55,516 nucleotides of DNA from Alistipes sp. (GTDB lineage: Bacteria > Bacteroidota > Bacteroidia > Bacteroidales > Rikenellaceae): the NCBI GenBank assembly GCA_017517705.1, contig JAFWYM010000038.1:1-55516 (forward strand). The letters are read 5' to 3'. A program made the translations under genes and the position numbers. Under the pieces are notes generated by a model that was not told where the DNA came from, ran no database searches, and saw only the letters and a program-made list of their open reading frames with translations. This document shows, piece by piece, positions 17,601 to 25,024 of the stretch. The stretch's first letter is position 1; every line of letters starts with the position of its first letter.

Positions 17601-18947
17601 AGCAACGTATTGAGCGAAGTAATCGAGAATAGTCTTAGATGTGTCGTAGTCACGCTCCGTGGCGTTGAACGAGTCGAGCAGTGCCTCCTGCTCGGAGGTA
17701 ATGAACGATAGTTCATTGATGCTCTGCGCGCCATCCTTCATAGAGTTAAGGATAGCCTCGAAGCTATGCACAAGTTGATGAATAAGAGCATCCGAGTATA
17801 AGTGGGCAAAATACTCCACTACAGCACGATAGCTGCCATCACGCTCCTGGTATATCTGCACGGCCAAGGGTTCTGTCGTAGCGCTATCCTCCAAATCAAG
17901 CATCGAAACGGGATAACCACCAATGGACATGTTGTTAAACAGGTAGCCCTGATATACGAAGAGGTAATTAGACTTTATACCCAAAGCTGCATGAGCATCT
18001 GCAAACGAAAATATGCTATGCTTGCGGGCCCCCTTAATAATCTTATCGCCATGAGCAAAAAGCTCAGCAATGGTCATATCGTTATTGAAGGCGTAGTATA
18101 CGGGGAGTGTCTTAACGAACATACCCATTGTGCGCGCCATGCGCCTATCGCCACGACCATGCCATATTGTCGAGAACAACACCTGATCGTCTCCCGTGAA
18201 CTTAGACATCAGAAGTGCAAAGGCTGAGGTAAACAGCGTACCGGGCTTAACGCCAGTGGTATCTATGAGATTACGCAGGTTATCTAAATTGAGATTTAAG
18301 TCATACTCGGCATGCACTACCCTATGCTCCTTATCGTTACGATCGGCAATAATCTGTGTATCCACATCACCGACATTGAAGTTCTCCTCGTGCCAACGAC
18401 GCGCTTCATCATAATCCTGAGAGCCGGCACGCAGTCTGAGCTCCTCGGCAGTGACATCGTAGAAGGTATAATCCTCGGGCTCAATATCCTCGCCACGATA
18501 GGCGCGATCGAGCTCATCCATAAGGATGCTCGCCGAGGCACCATCGCATACTATGTGGTGTACCTCAAAGAGCATATAGTTATGTTCCTTACCCGAATAG
18601 AGCGCAATATGTACTGGGCGACCCTCAGTAAGGTCGAAGCGTTGCGCAATATCGTGCTTCATAGCATCCATATCGGCGACACTCTGGATGTCAACGACTA
18701 TAGGCAGATCCTTGCGCTCGACAATAATAGGCTCGCCGTTATCGTCAGTTGTGTAGTAGGAGTAGAACGCAGGATGAGCCTCGATAACCCTATATATTGC
18801 AGCACGTAAGCGCTCCAGATCTATCGACTTATCGAGCGTATAGAGGAATGGCATATGGTACACCAACGAGTTGGGGTGCTGTATAGATTCGACATATATG
18901 CCCATCTGCGATTGCGATAGAGGCGTAGACTTTAGGCCGTTACTCAT
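11643..18947 (-). CDS. Two-module nonribosomal peptide synthetase, C-A-T-C-A-T-Reductase
   Basis: 2434 residues. C1 is about 7-430 (HHIVCDG 130-136); A1 437-920 (YTSGSTG 586-592, NAYGPTE 716-722); T1 938-1010 (pantetheinyl Ser970 in an atypical GLTSI context); C2 1032-1430 (HHLVADG 1154-1160); A2 1463-1945 (YTSGSTG 1605-1611, NCYGPTE 1748-1754); T2 1958-2025 (LGGTS, Ser1991); and a thioester reductase 2067-2434 (GATGYLG 2074-2080, catalytic Tyr2230 and Lys2234). All catalytic motifs look intact. It should join two amino acids and release them by NAD(P)H reduction as an aldehyde or alcohol. A leading C domain suggests that the first residue is N-acylated or accepts an upstream donor. The gene follows the RND outer membrane channel by 23 bp and precedes MATE by 9 bp. 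The product is unknown. Confidence 0.95.
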   Translation of the reverse strand: MSNGLKSTPLSQSQMGIYVESIQHPNSLVYHMPFLYTLDKSIDLERLRAAIYRVIEAHPAFYSYYTTDDNGEPIIVERKDLPIVVDIQSVADMDAMKHDIAQRFDLTEGRPVHIALYSGKEHNYMLFEVHHIVCDGASASILMDELDRAYRGEDIEPEDYTFYDVTAEELRLRAGSQDYDEARRWHEENFNVGDVDTQIIADRNDKEHRVVHAEYDLNLNLDNLRNLIDTTGVKPGTLFTSAFALLMSKFTGDDQVLFSTIWHGRGDRRMARTMGMFVKTLPVYYAFNNDMTIAELFAHGDKIIKGARKHSIFSFADAHAALGIKSNYLFVYQGYLFNNMSIGGYPVSMLDLEDSATTEPLAVQIYQERDGSYRAVVEYFAHLYSDALIHQLVHSFEAILNSMKDGAQSINELSFITSEQEALLDSFNATERDYDTSKTILDYFAQYVAQTPDHPAVVYKDRAYSYREVDELSNKIAHRIHRAGLGRNDVVAVIIPRSEWMMIASLGVLKAGCGYEPLDPSYPRERLQFMTADAGVRMIIGDAELIASMELTADNILYTSDIASMYEPVTPVGVEVLPSDLFIMLYTSGSTGVPKGCMIEHRNVLAFALSHSRICDIQGESRVAAYASYGFDASLMDTYGTIVSGATLHIIAEEIRLDFVALNDYFLKHRITTSFMTTQVGFQFATACESPYLKTLMVGGEKLASIEPPKGFKLFNAYGPTECCVYTNVYNVAKYEDNIPIGKALPNIKLYVVDGNGRRLPAGAVGELWVAGHQVSRGYLNREEQMAKVFTANPFNDDDAYNRVYHTGDIVRYLTDGNVQFVGRRDGQVKIRGFRIELKEIESIIRQYPDIRDVTVQAFDEEGGGKYVAAYIVGDKEIDIRALNDFILEEKPPYMVPAVTMQIERIPLTQNHKVDKRALPKPERQPESLEVESNVPMNLLERELHAIIAGVLNTEQFGVTTPLAYVGLTSIASIKLTTQVYKRFGVAVDSKALLKGGSLQSIENIILESMLSSDKDATTQSESVADNIDRAPLSYAQMGVYYECMKHPLDTTYNIPYSLHFPVDTNIEALQRAIKSLVRIHPEMGVRFESTEAGVVQLRGDYGDVEVPYQRATEDELQILKDGFVQPFHLAKEPLYRFCIVETDSGVHLLVDIHHLVADGYSLDLFNRQLCALLEGGDIEAEACDYMTFAAEQQRSEDSQDFISAKEFFSEALAECEGCSELPADFKGDESTGRSQRIYLPFDLERVETFSREIGVTPAHTMLAVADYTLARYTNNRHIYIATVSNGRSNLAIADTVGMFVNTLALHAHIKEQSIEEFVRAVSENFDGAIRNENYPFARIAADYNFAFATNYAYQIGVMTEYGVSGMEVKMCELKLDVPKQKLDIMIAEVDGRAVIQLQYNDAVYSEDSIRRFGDSMLAVLDGFVANRSGSLLKVSMVGANAAKELDALRSVAIGDAPFNLFHKPVEHWAEVKPEAEALVAVDGSYSYGQMNKAMNRIAHALIKRGVDVGSRVALLLPRTSRLILSMFGVLKAGAAYIPCDPDYPADRVKLILEDSEADYVITTADHLAEFESGRAVDVEELLKEADDTNPNVGVTPDSLSYLIYTSGSTGRPKGVMLHHRGICNYLYGHPANVFANAVMTDASRILSVTTISFDAALQDIGTSMYSGKTLIVATEEQANNPIELAALIQEQHIDMVSGTPSRWQTWLTSNDFARAISSIHIVRAGGEKFSMQLLEQLKAITSARIFNCYGPTEITVASNNAELTNASIVTVGRPQLNVREFIVDQDGNELPVGVVGELYIGGMGVAKGYNNLDEMTRERFIDYHGERIYRSGDYAKWLPDGNVMILGRTDNQIKLRGLRIELGEIESVMQRVEGIDKVVILIRKISGKEHLSAYYTANREIDPTELKAEISKHLTQYMVPTAYLQLATMPMTPNGKTDTKALPEPELSASSAYEEPANDVERTFCDIFASILQLERVGAADNFFELGGTSLVVTRVIIEADKAGYHVSYGDVFANPTPRKLARLHTSADEDNILDPTIVDYDYTAINNILAKNTLDAFRSGSEQKLGNVLLTGATGYLGIHILCELLSSDAEKIYCLVRGKSIAAAESRLKTLLFYYFDSTFDDILGDRLNIILGDVTDDLSTLLEGIEVDTIFNCAAIVKHFAEGTEIEDVNIGGAERCVEYCLSHNARLVHISTASTRGLSINDVPASTQVFNEQTLYLGQYLGNKYIYSKYIAERIILEAVALRGLGAKIMRVGNLAARSTDGEFQVNFSTNSFMGRIKVFNMLGCCPHEMRDNGVEFSPINEVSRAIVLLAHTPKECCVFHPYNNHSVLFGDVLSELECVGDGVEFVDGDEFARRMEIAKEDPEKARQLSSLLAYQDMAHGRKTSDVTRQNIYTMQVLYRLGYRWSHTTWDYIDRFLKAIAGMGFFDKL

Positions 18948-18970
18948 AGTATCGTGTTTTAGTATTTATA

Positions 18971-20353
18971 TTATTCTGCATTCTGGTCAAGCTGTTCGCG
19001 ACCACCACCAAGTGCCGTGTAGAGCGTGATGATACCCTGCACCTCCTCGAAGCGGTCGTTGATCTGCGCAATGCGACCCGAAAGTAGATTCTGCTGTGCT
19101 GTGAGCACCTCAAGATATGTCGTCGAGCCATACTGCATAAGCATCTCAGTGCTCTCGACAGCAATCTCCAGTGCCTCAATCTGTTTCTGGCGCCACTCAT
19201 GCTTGGCACGCGCCGTTTGTATCTGTGCCAGAGCGCTATTAACCTCACCACCGGCATTCAACAGCGACTGACGGAAGCCAATGAGTGCCTCCTGCTGTTG
19301 CGCCTCGGCAATCTTAACACCAGCACGCGCTCTACCTGCATTGAAGATAGGCGCGGTGAGCGATGCTGCTGCGGAGAGTAGTAGACCACCGGGATTTACA
19401 ACAACACTGCCGGCATTATTTGCCCAGCCGATGAGGCCATTGAGTGTCAATGTAGGATATAGTGCCGAGCGTGCTGCTGCCGTGGCATAGAATGCTTGCA
19501 TGAGGTTATACTCCGCAAGGCGCACATCGGGACGATTGGATAGCAGCTGTACGGGGATGCCCGTAGCCAACTCCTCGGGCAGGCTCTGCTCCAAGAACGA
19601 CGAGCGTTCTATGGCATGGGGTACATCGCCAAGGAGCGCACAGAGGCCATTCTCCACCTCACGAATCTGAAGCTCTATGTCGAAGAGCGACGCCCGAGCG
19701 GCGTGAGCAGCAGCATCCATCTGTGACACAGCAGCCATATTGGTCATGCCGGCATCCATCATAGCACGCATAGTCTCAGCACTGCGATCAAACGACTCTG
19801 CCGTAAGGCGCGTAACCTCACGCTGAGCATCGAGCATCTGCAACGTGTAGTAATAGTTGGCAATGGTCGACACCAGCTGTGCGTGTACTGCCTGACGATA
19901 CTCCAACGACTGCTCATAGAGAGCCTTGGCCTTGCGCTTAGCGTTGGTGATACCCCCGAAGATGTCTATCTGCCACGATGCAGCCATAGGGGCAGAATAT
20001 GTCCACGAACCGGCACTGCCATCGAAACTCGACACGCCACCCGTGGGACTGAGGTTGAACGATGGGAGGTATGCTAAACGTGCCGACTTAAGTGCCGCCT
20101 CCGCCTCCTTGATACGCCACGTGGCAGCCTGCATATCGCTATTATGTTCCAAACCGTCGGCGATAAGCTGCTGTAGGTGGCTGTCGGTGAAGAACTCACG
20201 CCACTCGATGGTGGCAATAGTTGTAGTATCCGTAGTCTCGTGCTCAGCACCGTAGAGACCCTCGGTAGAGACCTCGGGGCGGCTATAGGGCTTATAGATA
20301 CCACAGCTTGTGATGGCAAGCGCAAGGGTTATAAAAAATATATATTTCTTCAT
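18971..20353 (-). CDS. RND efflux outer membrane channel (NodT/OprM family lipoprotein)
   Basis: A 460-residue TolC-like protein with a lipoprotein signal (Cys17 in ITSCG) and two OEP repeats rich in Ala, Gln and Glu, typical of the long periplasmic helices. Conserved outer membrane efflux pieces such as SNRPDVRLAEYNL and GWANNAG are visible. It would form the exit duct for the RND pump encoded 5 bp upstream. The NRPS start codon lies 23 bp downstream, so channel, pump, adaptor and synthetase belong to one operon. Length fits the family. Confidence 0.93.
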   Translation of the reverse strand: MKKYIFFITLALAITSCGIYKPYSRPEVSTEGLYGAEHETTDTTTIATIEWREFFTDSHLQQLIADGLEHNSDMQAATWRIKEAEAALKSARLAYLPSFNLSPTGGVSSFDGSAGSWTYSAPMAASWQIDIFGGITNAKRKAKALYEQSLEYRQAVHAQLVSTIANYYYTLQMLDAQREVTRLTAESFDRSAETMRAMMDAGMTNMAAVSQMDAAAHAARASLFDIELQIREVENGLCALLGDVPHAIERSSFLEQSLPEELATGIPVQLLSNRPDVRLAEYNLMQAFYATAAARSALYPTLTLNGLIGWANNAGSVVVNPGGLLLSAAASLTAPIFNAGRARAGVKIAEAQQQEALIGFRQSLLNAGGEVNSALAQIQTARAKHEWRQKQIEALEIAVESTEMLMQYGSTTYLEVLTAQQNLLSGRIAQINDRFEEVQGIITLYTALGGGREQLDQNAE

Positions 20354-20358
20354 ACGTC

Positions 20359-23300
20359 TTAGCTATTAATGATTTTATCGACCTCCTCCATCTCGTGCTT
20401 AATAGCAGGCTCAGGATCGGGATTTACATCCAACGGATGAATCTTCTCCTGAAGCCACTGGAATGCGATGAAGAGACCCGGAACAAGGAAGAGAAGCGCC
20501 AACGTGCCGATGAACATACCTCCAACGACACCCGTGCCGAGCGACGAGTTGCCATTAGCACCCACACCCGAAGAGAACATCAACGGCAACATACCGAAGA
20601 TCATCATCAACACGGTCATCAGAATAGGACGCAGACGTGCTCGTGCTGCAGCCAAGGCCGCCTGCTTAAGCGACATACCCGCACGACGACGCTCCGAGGC
20701 GTACTCCGTCAGAAGAATGGCAGTCTTCGATAGCAGACCGATAATCATAATCATACCCGTCTGCAGATATATATTATTCTCCAAGCCCATGACACGAGCA
20801 AACAGAAGACAGCCCATAAGTCCTGCGGGCACAGCCAAGAGCACAGCAAAGGGTATGAGATAGCTCTCGTATAGCGCCGCCAGCAGGAGATATATAAGCA
20901 AGAAGCAGATGCCATAGACAACGATAGCATTGCTCGATGTACCCTCCTCCTCGCGTGTAAGGTCGCTGAACTCGAAGCCATAGCCTCGTGGCAATACCCT
21001 CTCGGCCGTCTCCTTGATGGCTCGAATAGCATCACCCGAAGAGTAACCCTCGGCAGCCTCGCCATTTACAGCGATGGAGTTATCCATATTGAAGCGGTTA
21101 AGCGTCTCAGGGCCATATATCTTCTCGAGCGTAATAAACTGGCTCACAGGAGCCATCTCGCCATTAACCCTCACATAAACATTATCGAGCGACGCCACAT
21201 CCTTTCTATCCATCGGGTCGGCCTGAATCATAACACGGTAGACCTTCGAGAAGCGGTTGACGTCCGAGACATACTGACCACCATAGTAACCACCAATAGT
21301 CGACAGCACATCCTTAGGCGATATGCCCGCGCGCTTACACTTTGCGGCATCCACATCAACCATATACTGCGGGAAGTTCACATTGTACGTGGTATAGGCC
21401 ATACCTATCTCCGGGCGTTCGTTGAGGGCGGCAATAAACTGCTGCGCAACCTTATAGAAGTCGCGGATATCGCCGCCACTACTATCCTGCAGGTGCATCG
21501 AGAAGCCACTGGCCGTACCATAGCCCGAGATCATAGGTGGCACGATGGCAATGACCTGAGCATCCTTAATATCGGCACACATTGCCATAATCTTCTGACT
21601 CAGGTAGGCGACGTTATCCGTATCCTCGGGGCGCTCATCCCAATTCTTCAGACGCACGATGAGCGTACCATACGACGAGCCCTGGCCCGAGAGGATGCCG
21701 AAGCCTGAAATCTTACAGAAGGAGTCTATCTGATCTAGGGTCTCCACACGGTCGCTAATCTCGGCCATAATCTTATTCGTCTGCTCAAGTGTTGAGCCTG
21801 GCGCCATAGTCACATTGACCATAATCGTTCCTTGATCCTCCGAGGGCACAAGACCCGTCTTTGTCGAGGTGAAGAGGTAGGCCATAGCTGCAATAGAGAG
21901 GGCAAGTGTACCCCACAACACCCAACGACGCTTAACGAAGAAGTGTACACCGCGCTGGTAGCGTTTAAGTAGCGCATCAAATGCCGTATTGTAGGCCTTG
22001 CCAAAGCGCTGCATAAGCGTAGGACGACCCTCATGGCTCTCCTCGTGAGGCTTGAGCATCATGGCACATAGTGCCGGCGAGAGCGTGAGTGCGTTGATGC
22101 CCGAGATACCTACAGCCACAGCCATCGTAATACCAAACTGTGTGTAGAATATTCCCGACGTGCCACCCATCATCGACACAGGGATAAACACCGCCATAAA
22201 GACAAGTGTAGAGGTGACAATGGCAGATGAGATACCCGTCATAGCATCAACCGTAGCCTTATAAGGAGAACGGTAGCCCGCCTCGAACTTAGCCTGCACA
22301 GCCTCCACAACGATAACCGCATCGTCGACAACAGTACCGATAGCCAACACCAACGCAAAGAGCGTAAGCATATTAATCGAAAAGCCTAAGGCAACAAGCG
22401 CTGCAAACGTACCTACCAGCGAAACAATAATCGAGATAAGCGGGATGATTGAAGAACGAACACTCTGCAAGAAGATGAACACAACGAGGATAACAAGGAT
22501 GATAGCCTCGATAAGGGTATGTATCACCTCGTGGATAGATGCAAAAAGGAAGTCGTTGGTATCCATAATACTAACAAACTCGACATCACGCGGAGCTTTA
22601 GACTTCTCCTCCTCAATAAGTTTGTCGATGCTCCTAAGCACCTCGGTAGCATTCGAGCCAGGCGTCTGGTATATCATCGCAACAATACCCGTGTGACCAT
22701 TAACCTCACTTGTGTAGGCGTATGTCTCGTTGCCAAACTCCACACGTGCCACATCCTTCAAGCGAAGCACCTCGCCCGAAGGCAACGACTTAAGAACGAT
22801 GTCGCCGAACTCCTCGGGCGTAACCTTACGTCCCGTATAACGCATCGTATATTGGAACGTACCTCCCGAGTTCTCGCCGAGGTTACCCGTCGACGACTCT
22901 ATATTCTGCTCCGCAAGGATGGCAGTGATATCCTGGGGTACAAGACCATACTGCGCCATAACATCGGGCTTCATCCATATTCGCATAGAGTACTTCGAGC
23001 CCATTGTCATACACTCACCCACACCGTTGATACGCAACAACTTAGGCTTGATATTATTCGAAAAGTAGTTCGATAGAAATGTCTCGTCGTAGGTCTCATT
23101 GGGCGAATATACACCGATAGCCTTGATGATGGATGTCTGCTTCTTAGATGTCTGGACACCCACACGCGTAACCTCTGCAGGCAACACCGACGATGCTCGC
23201 GACACACGATTCTGCACATTCACGGCAGCCATATCGGGGTCGGTACCCTGCTCAAAGTATATCGAGATAGACACACTACCTGTATTCGAGGCCGTAGAGG

Positions 23301-23538
23301 TCATATATGTCATATTCTCCACGCCATTAATCTGCTCCTCGAGGGGTGCGATAACAGCCTTCTGTATTGTCTCGGCTGAGGCTCCCGGATAGGATGTTGA
23401 CACGTTGATCGTTGGCGGTGCAATATCGGGGTACTGCTCGACAGGTAGCGACACCAGACCGATGACGCCGGCAAACATTATCGTTATCGATATCACCGTC
23501 GAGAGGACAGGGCGGTCGATAAATCTCTTTAAGTTCAT
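20359..23538 (-). CDS. RND efflux pump, hydrophobe/amphiphile (AcrB/MexB) type
   Basis: 1059 residues, the usual size for an HAE1-type inner-membrane pump with twelve membrane segments and two large periplasmic loops. The start (FIDRPVLSTVISI) and the proton-relay segment with paired Asp in the fourth helix (GTVVDDAVIVVEA) are characteristic. It uses the proton gradient to expel amphiphilic compounds through the adaptor and channel encoded on either side. The spacing to the adaptor gene (18 bp) and to the channel gene (5 bp) indicates one transcript. Being in the NRPS operon, it could export the peptide product or protect the producer from it; this is inferred. Confidence 0.95.
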   Translation of the reverse strand: MNLKRFIDRPVLSTVISITIMFAGVIGLVSLPVEQYPDIAPPTINVSTSYPGASAETIQKAVIAPLEEQINGVENMTYMTSTASNTGSVSISIYFEQGTDPDMAAVNVQNRVSRASSVLPAEVTRVGVQTSKKQTSIIKAIGVYSPNETYDETFLSNYFSNNIKPKLLRINGVGECMTMGSKYSMRIWMKPDVMAQYGLVPQDITAILAEQNIESSTGNLGENSGGTFQYTMRYTGRKVTPEEFGDIVLKSLPSGEVLRLKDVARVEFGNETYAYTSEVNGHTGIVAMIYQTPGSNATEVLRSIDKLIEEEKSKAPRDVEFVSIMDTNDFLFASIHEVIHTLIEAIILVILVVFIFLQSVRSSIIPLISIIVSLVGTFAALVALGFSINMLTLFALVLAIGTVVDDAVIVVEAVQAKFEAGYRSPYKATVDAMTGISSAIVTSTLVFMAVFIPVSMMGGTSGIFYTQFGITMAVAVGISGINALTLSPALCAMMLKPHEESHEGRPTLMQRFGKAYNTAFDALLKRYQRGVHFFVKRRWVLWGTLALSIAAMAYLFTSTKTGLVPSEDQGTIMVNVTMAPGSTLEQTNKIMAEISDRVETLDQIDSFCKISGFGILSGQGSSYGTLIVRLKNWDERPEDTDNVAYLSQKIMAMCADIKDAQVIAIVPPMISGYGTASGFSMHLQDSSGGDIRDFYKVAQQFIAALNERPEIGMAYTTYNVNFPQYMVDVDAAKCKRAGISPKDVLSTIGGYYGGQYVSDVNRFSKVYRVMIQADPMDRKDVASLDNVYVRVNGEMAPVSQFITLEKIYGPETLNRFNMDNSIAVNGEAAEGYSSGDAIRAIKETAERVLPRGYGFEFSDLTREEEGTSSNAIVVYGICFLLIYLLLAALYESYLIPFAVLLAVPAGLMGCLLFARVMGLENNIYLQTGMIMIIGLLSKTAILLTEYASERRRAGMSLKQAALAAARARLRPILMTVLMMIFGMLPLMFSSGVGANGNSSLGTGVVGGMFIGTLALLFLVPGLFIAFQWLQEKIHPLDVNPDPEPAIKHEMEEVDKIINS

Positions 23539-23556
23539 AATCTAACTATTAACGGG

Positions 23557-24687
23557 TTAGTTCTCAACGGTGGTGACATCAGCGCCACCCTTCTCCTTCA
23601 GTTCCACAGCGGCACCCTCACGCAACATAGCGACACCCTCAGTGATGATCACATCGCCAGCCTCAAGGCCACTCTTAACGATGTAGTTCACGCCATCGTA
23701 GTTGACAACCTCTACCATCTGCGATACCGCACGGCCATCGATAGGCATATAGACGAACTTCTTATCCTGAACCTCGTAGGTTGCTACGCAGGGAATGATG
23801 ATACACTCCTTCTGCTCGTAGCGCAGCACCACATTACCCGTGCTGCCACTATGCAATAATCTGTCAGGATTGGGGAATACTGCGCGCAACGATATAGAGC
23901 CGGTATTCGGGTCGATAACTCCGCTGATAGACTCAATATTGCCCGCGTGCTCGTACATCGAGCCATCGCTAAGCATAAGCTCGGGCTTAGGCAGCGCCTC
24001 GAGAGCGCGCTCCATCGAGCCATACTGGCGTGTGAGGTTAAGAAGTAGCGTCTCGTTCATCGAGAAATAGACATACATCTCAGAGTTATCCGACACGGTG
24101 GTTAGAGGCTGCGGCATCGAGGGGCCAACAAGAGCACCTACACGAAACGGTATCGTACCCACAACACCATTGGCAGGAGCCTTGACATACGTATAACTAA
24201 GGCTATTGGCAGCATTTACGCGCTGAGCCTCAGCCTGAGCAAGTGCCGCCTCGGCCGTGAGCAGATGATTCTCGGCCATACTCAGATCGTACTGCGAGAT
24301 GATGTTGCGCGCAAAGAGTTCACGCTTGCTCTCGAGCGTCAACTCGGCCGTAGCGACGCTGGCCTCTGCAGCCTTGACATTGGCCTCAGCCGTGGTGAGC
24401 GCAGCCTTAAAGGGAACCTGATCGATGATAAAGAGCGTCTCGCCACGCTTTACCGTCTCACCCTCGGTAACACACACCTTCGAGATGGTACCGCTAACCT
24501 GCGGCATAATATTTATATCCTGGCGACCGCGTATCGACGCCGAGAACTTACTCGCCACCTCCGCATCGGTAATGGCTACCGTCATCCACTCGTATGCAGA
24601 CACGGGCTCCACCTTTGGCGCCTCATTGCACGAAGCCAAGAGTAGCATAAATGTGAGGATAACACCTCCAAATAGAGATCTCTTCAT
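23557..24687 (-). CDS. RND efflux periplasmic adaptor (AcrA/MexA type lipoprotein)
   Basis: A 376-residue membrane fusion protein with a lipobox (LASC, Cys20). A barrel-sandwich hybrid (GTISKVCVTEGETVKRG around 75-90), an alpha-helical hairpin rich in Ala and Glu (about 100-170) and a beta-barrel domain (YVKAPANGVVGTIPF, then 200-290) follow in order. It links the RND pump to the outer membrane channel. It is the first gene of the operon; a promoter box lies 57-64 bp upstream. Confidence 0.93.
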   Translation of the reverse strand: MKRSLFGGVILTFMLLLASCNEAPKVEPVSAYEWMTVAITDAEVASKFSASIRGRQDINIMPQVSGTISKVCVTEGETVKRGETLFIIDQVPFKAALTTAEANVKAAEASVATAELTLESKRELFARNIISQYDLSMAENHLLTAEAALAQAEAQRVNAANSLSYTYVKAPANGVVGTIPFRVGALVGPSMPQPLTTVSDNSEMYVYFSMNETLLLNLTRQYGSMERALEALPKPELMLSDGSMYEHAGNIESISGVIDPNTGSISLRAVFPNPDRLLHSGSTGNVVLRYEQKECIIIPCVATYEVQDKKFVYMPIDGRAVSQMVEVVNYDGVNYIVKSGLEAGDVIITEGVAMLREGAAVELKEKGGADVTTVEN

Positions 24688-24743
24688 ATATTATAGTATT
24701 TATTAGTTTATATTCTATATTATTACTTTTATATCCGTTCGCG

Positions 24744-24751
24744 CAAAGATA
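24744..24751 (-). promoter_or_regulatory. -7 promoter box of the RND-NRPS-MATE operon
   Basis: TATCTTTG on the minus strand matches TAnnTTTG. It leaves an A/T-rich untranslated leader of about 50 nt before the ATG at 24687. No clear -33 TTTG is present, which may mean weak or regulated initiation. No repressor or activator gene is adjacent. Confidence 0.65.
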
Positions 24752-24830
24752 GGGTTTATTTTCGATTTATTGACCATTTTGCATTGATTTATGCTAAAAA
24801 AATATCGACAATCAATCAACATCTCAACAA

Positions 24831-24880
24831 ACAAAAAAACGGGGATGACTAAAAAGTAAATTTGTCATCCCCGTTTTGTT
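24831..24880. terminator. Bidirectional terminator, copy 1 of the dispersed repeat
   Basis: CGGGGATGAC (24840-24849) and GTCATCCCCG (24864-24873) form a perfect 10-bp stem. The minus strand continues into seven T and the plus strand into TTTTGTT. It separates the alanine dehydrogenase transcript from the RND-NRPS promoter about 90 bp downstream on the minus strand. Confidence 0.85.
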
Positions 24881-24945
24881 AAGAGGTTGAATAAAAAGAT
24901 GTAGTTTTAGGCTTGCGAAGCCCGAAAAAGCGGAGTTTACTTGGC
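24840..24945 (+). repeat. Dispersed intergenic repeat, copy 1
   Basis: A hairpin (24840-24873) is followed by a conserved tail of about 70 bp containing TTGAATAAAAAGATGTAG, GCGAAGCCCGAAAAAG and GAGTTTACTTGGC. The same order of blocks recurs at 39448 and 53435. In this copy only, a near-perfect inverted match to GAGGTTGAATAAAAAG (24883-24898) lies at 24987-25002, so the whole element can fold back. No coding potential. Confidence 0.85.
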
Positions 24946-25024
24946 GTAAATGAGCATTTTGAGGGCGAGCATAACGCAGAAATACACTTTTTATTCAGCC
25001 TCACTTCAGTATATAGGCGTTATC

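Noticed and set aside
11955-18809. Many plus-strand ORFs opposite the NRPS
   Set aside because: All are reverse frames of one continuous NRPS gene with intact motifs.
10293-24687. NRPS operon as a recently acquired island
   Set aside because: Base composition looks like the neighbours by eye and there are no mobility genes or flanking repeats; the terminator repeat upstream also occurs at unrelated loci.
24840-24945. Insertion sequence
   Set aside because: No transposase frame and no target duplication visible; it is described as a dispersed repeat only.
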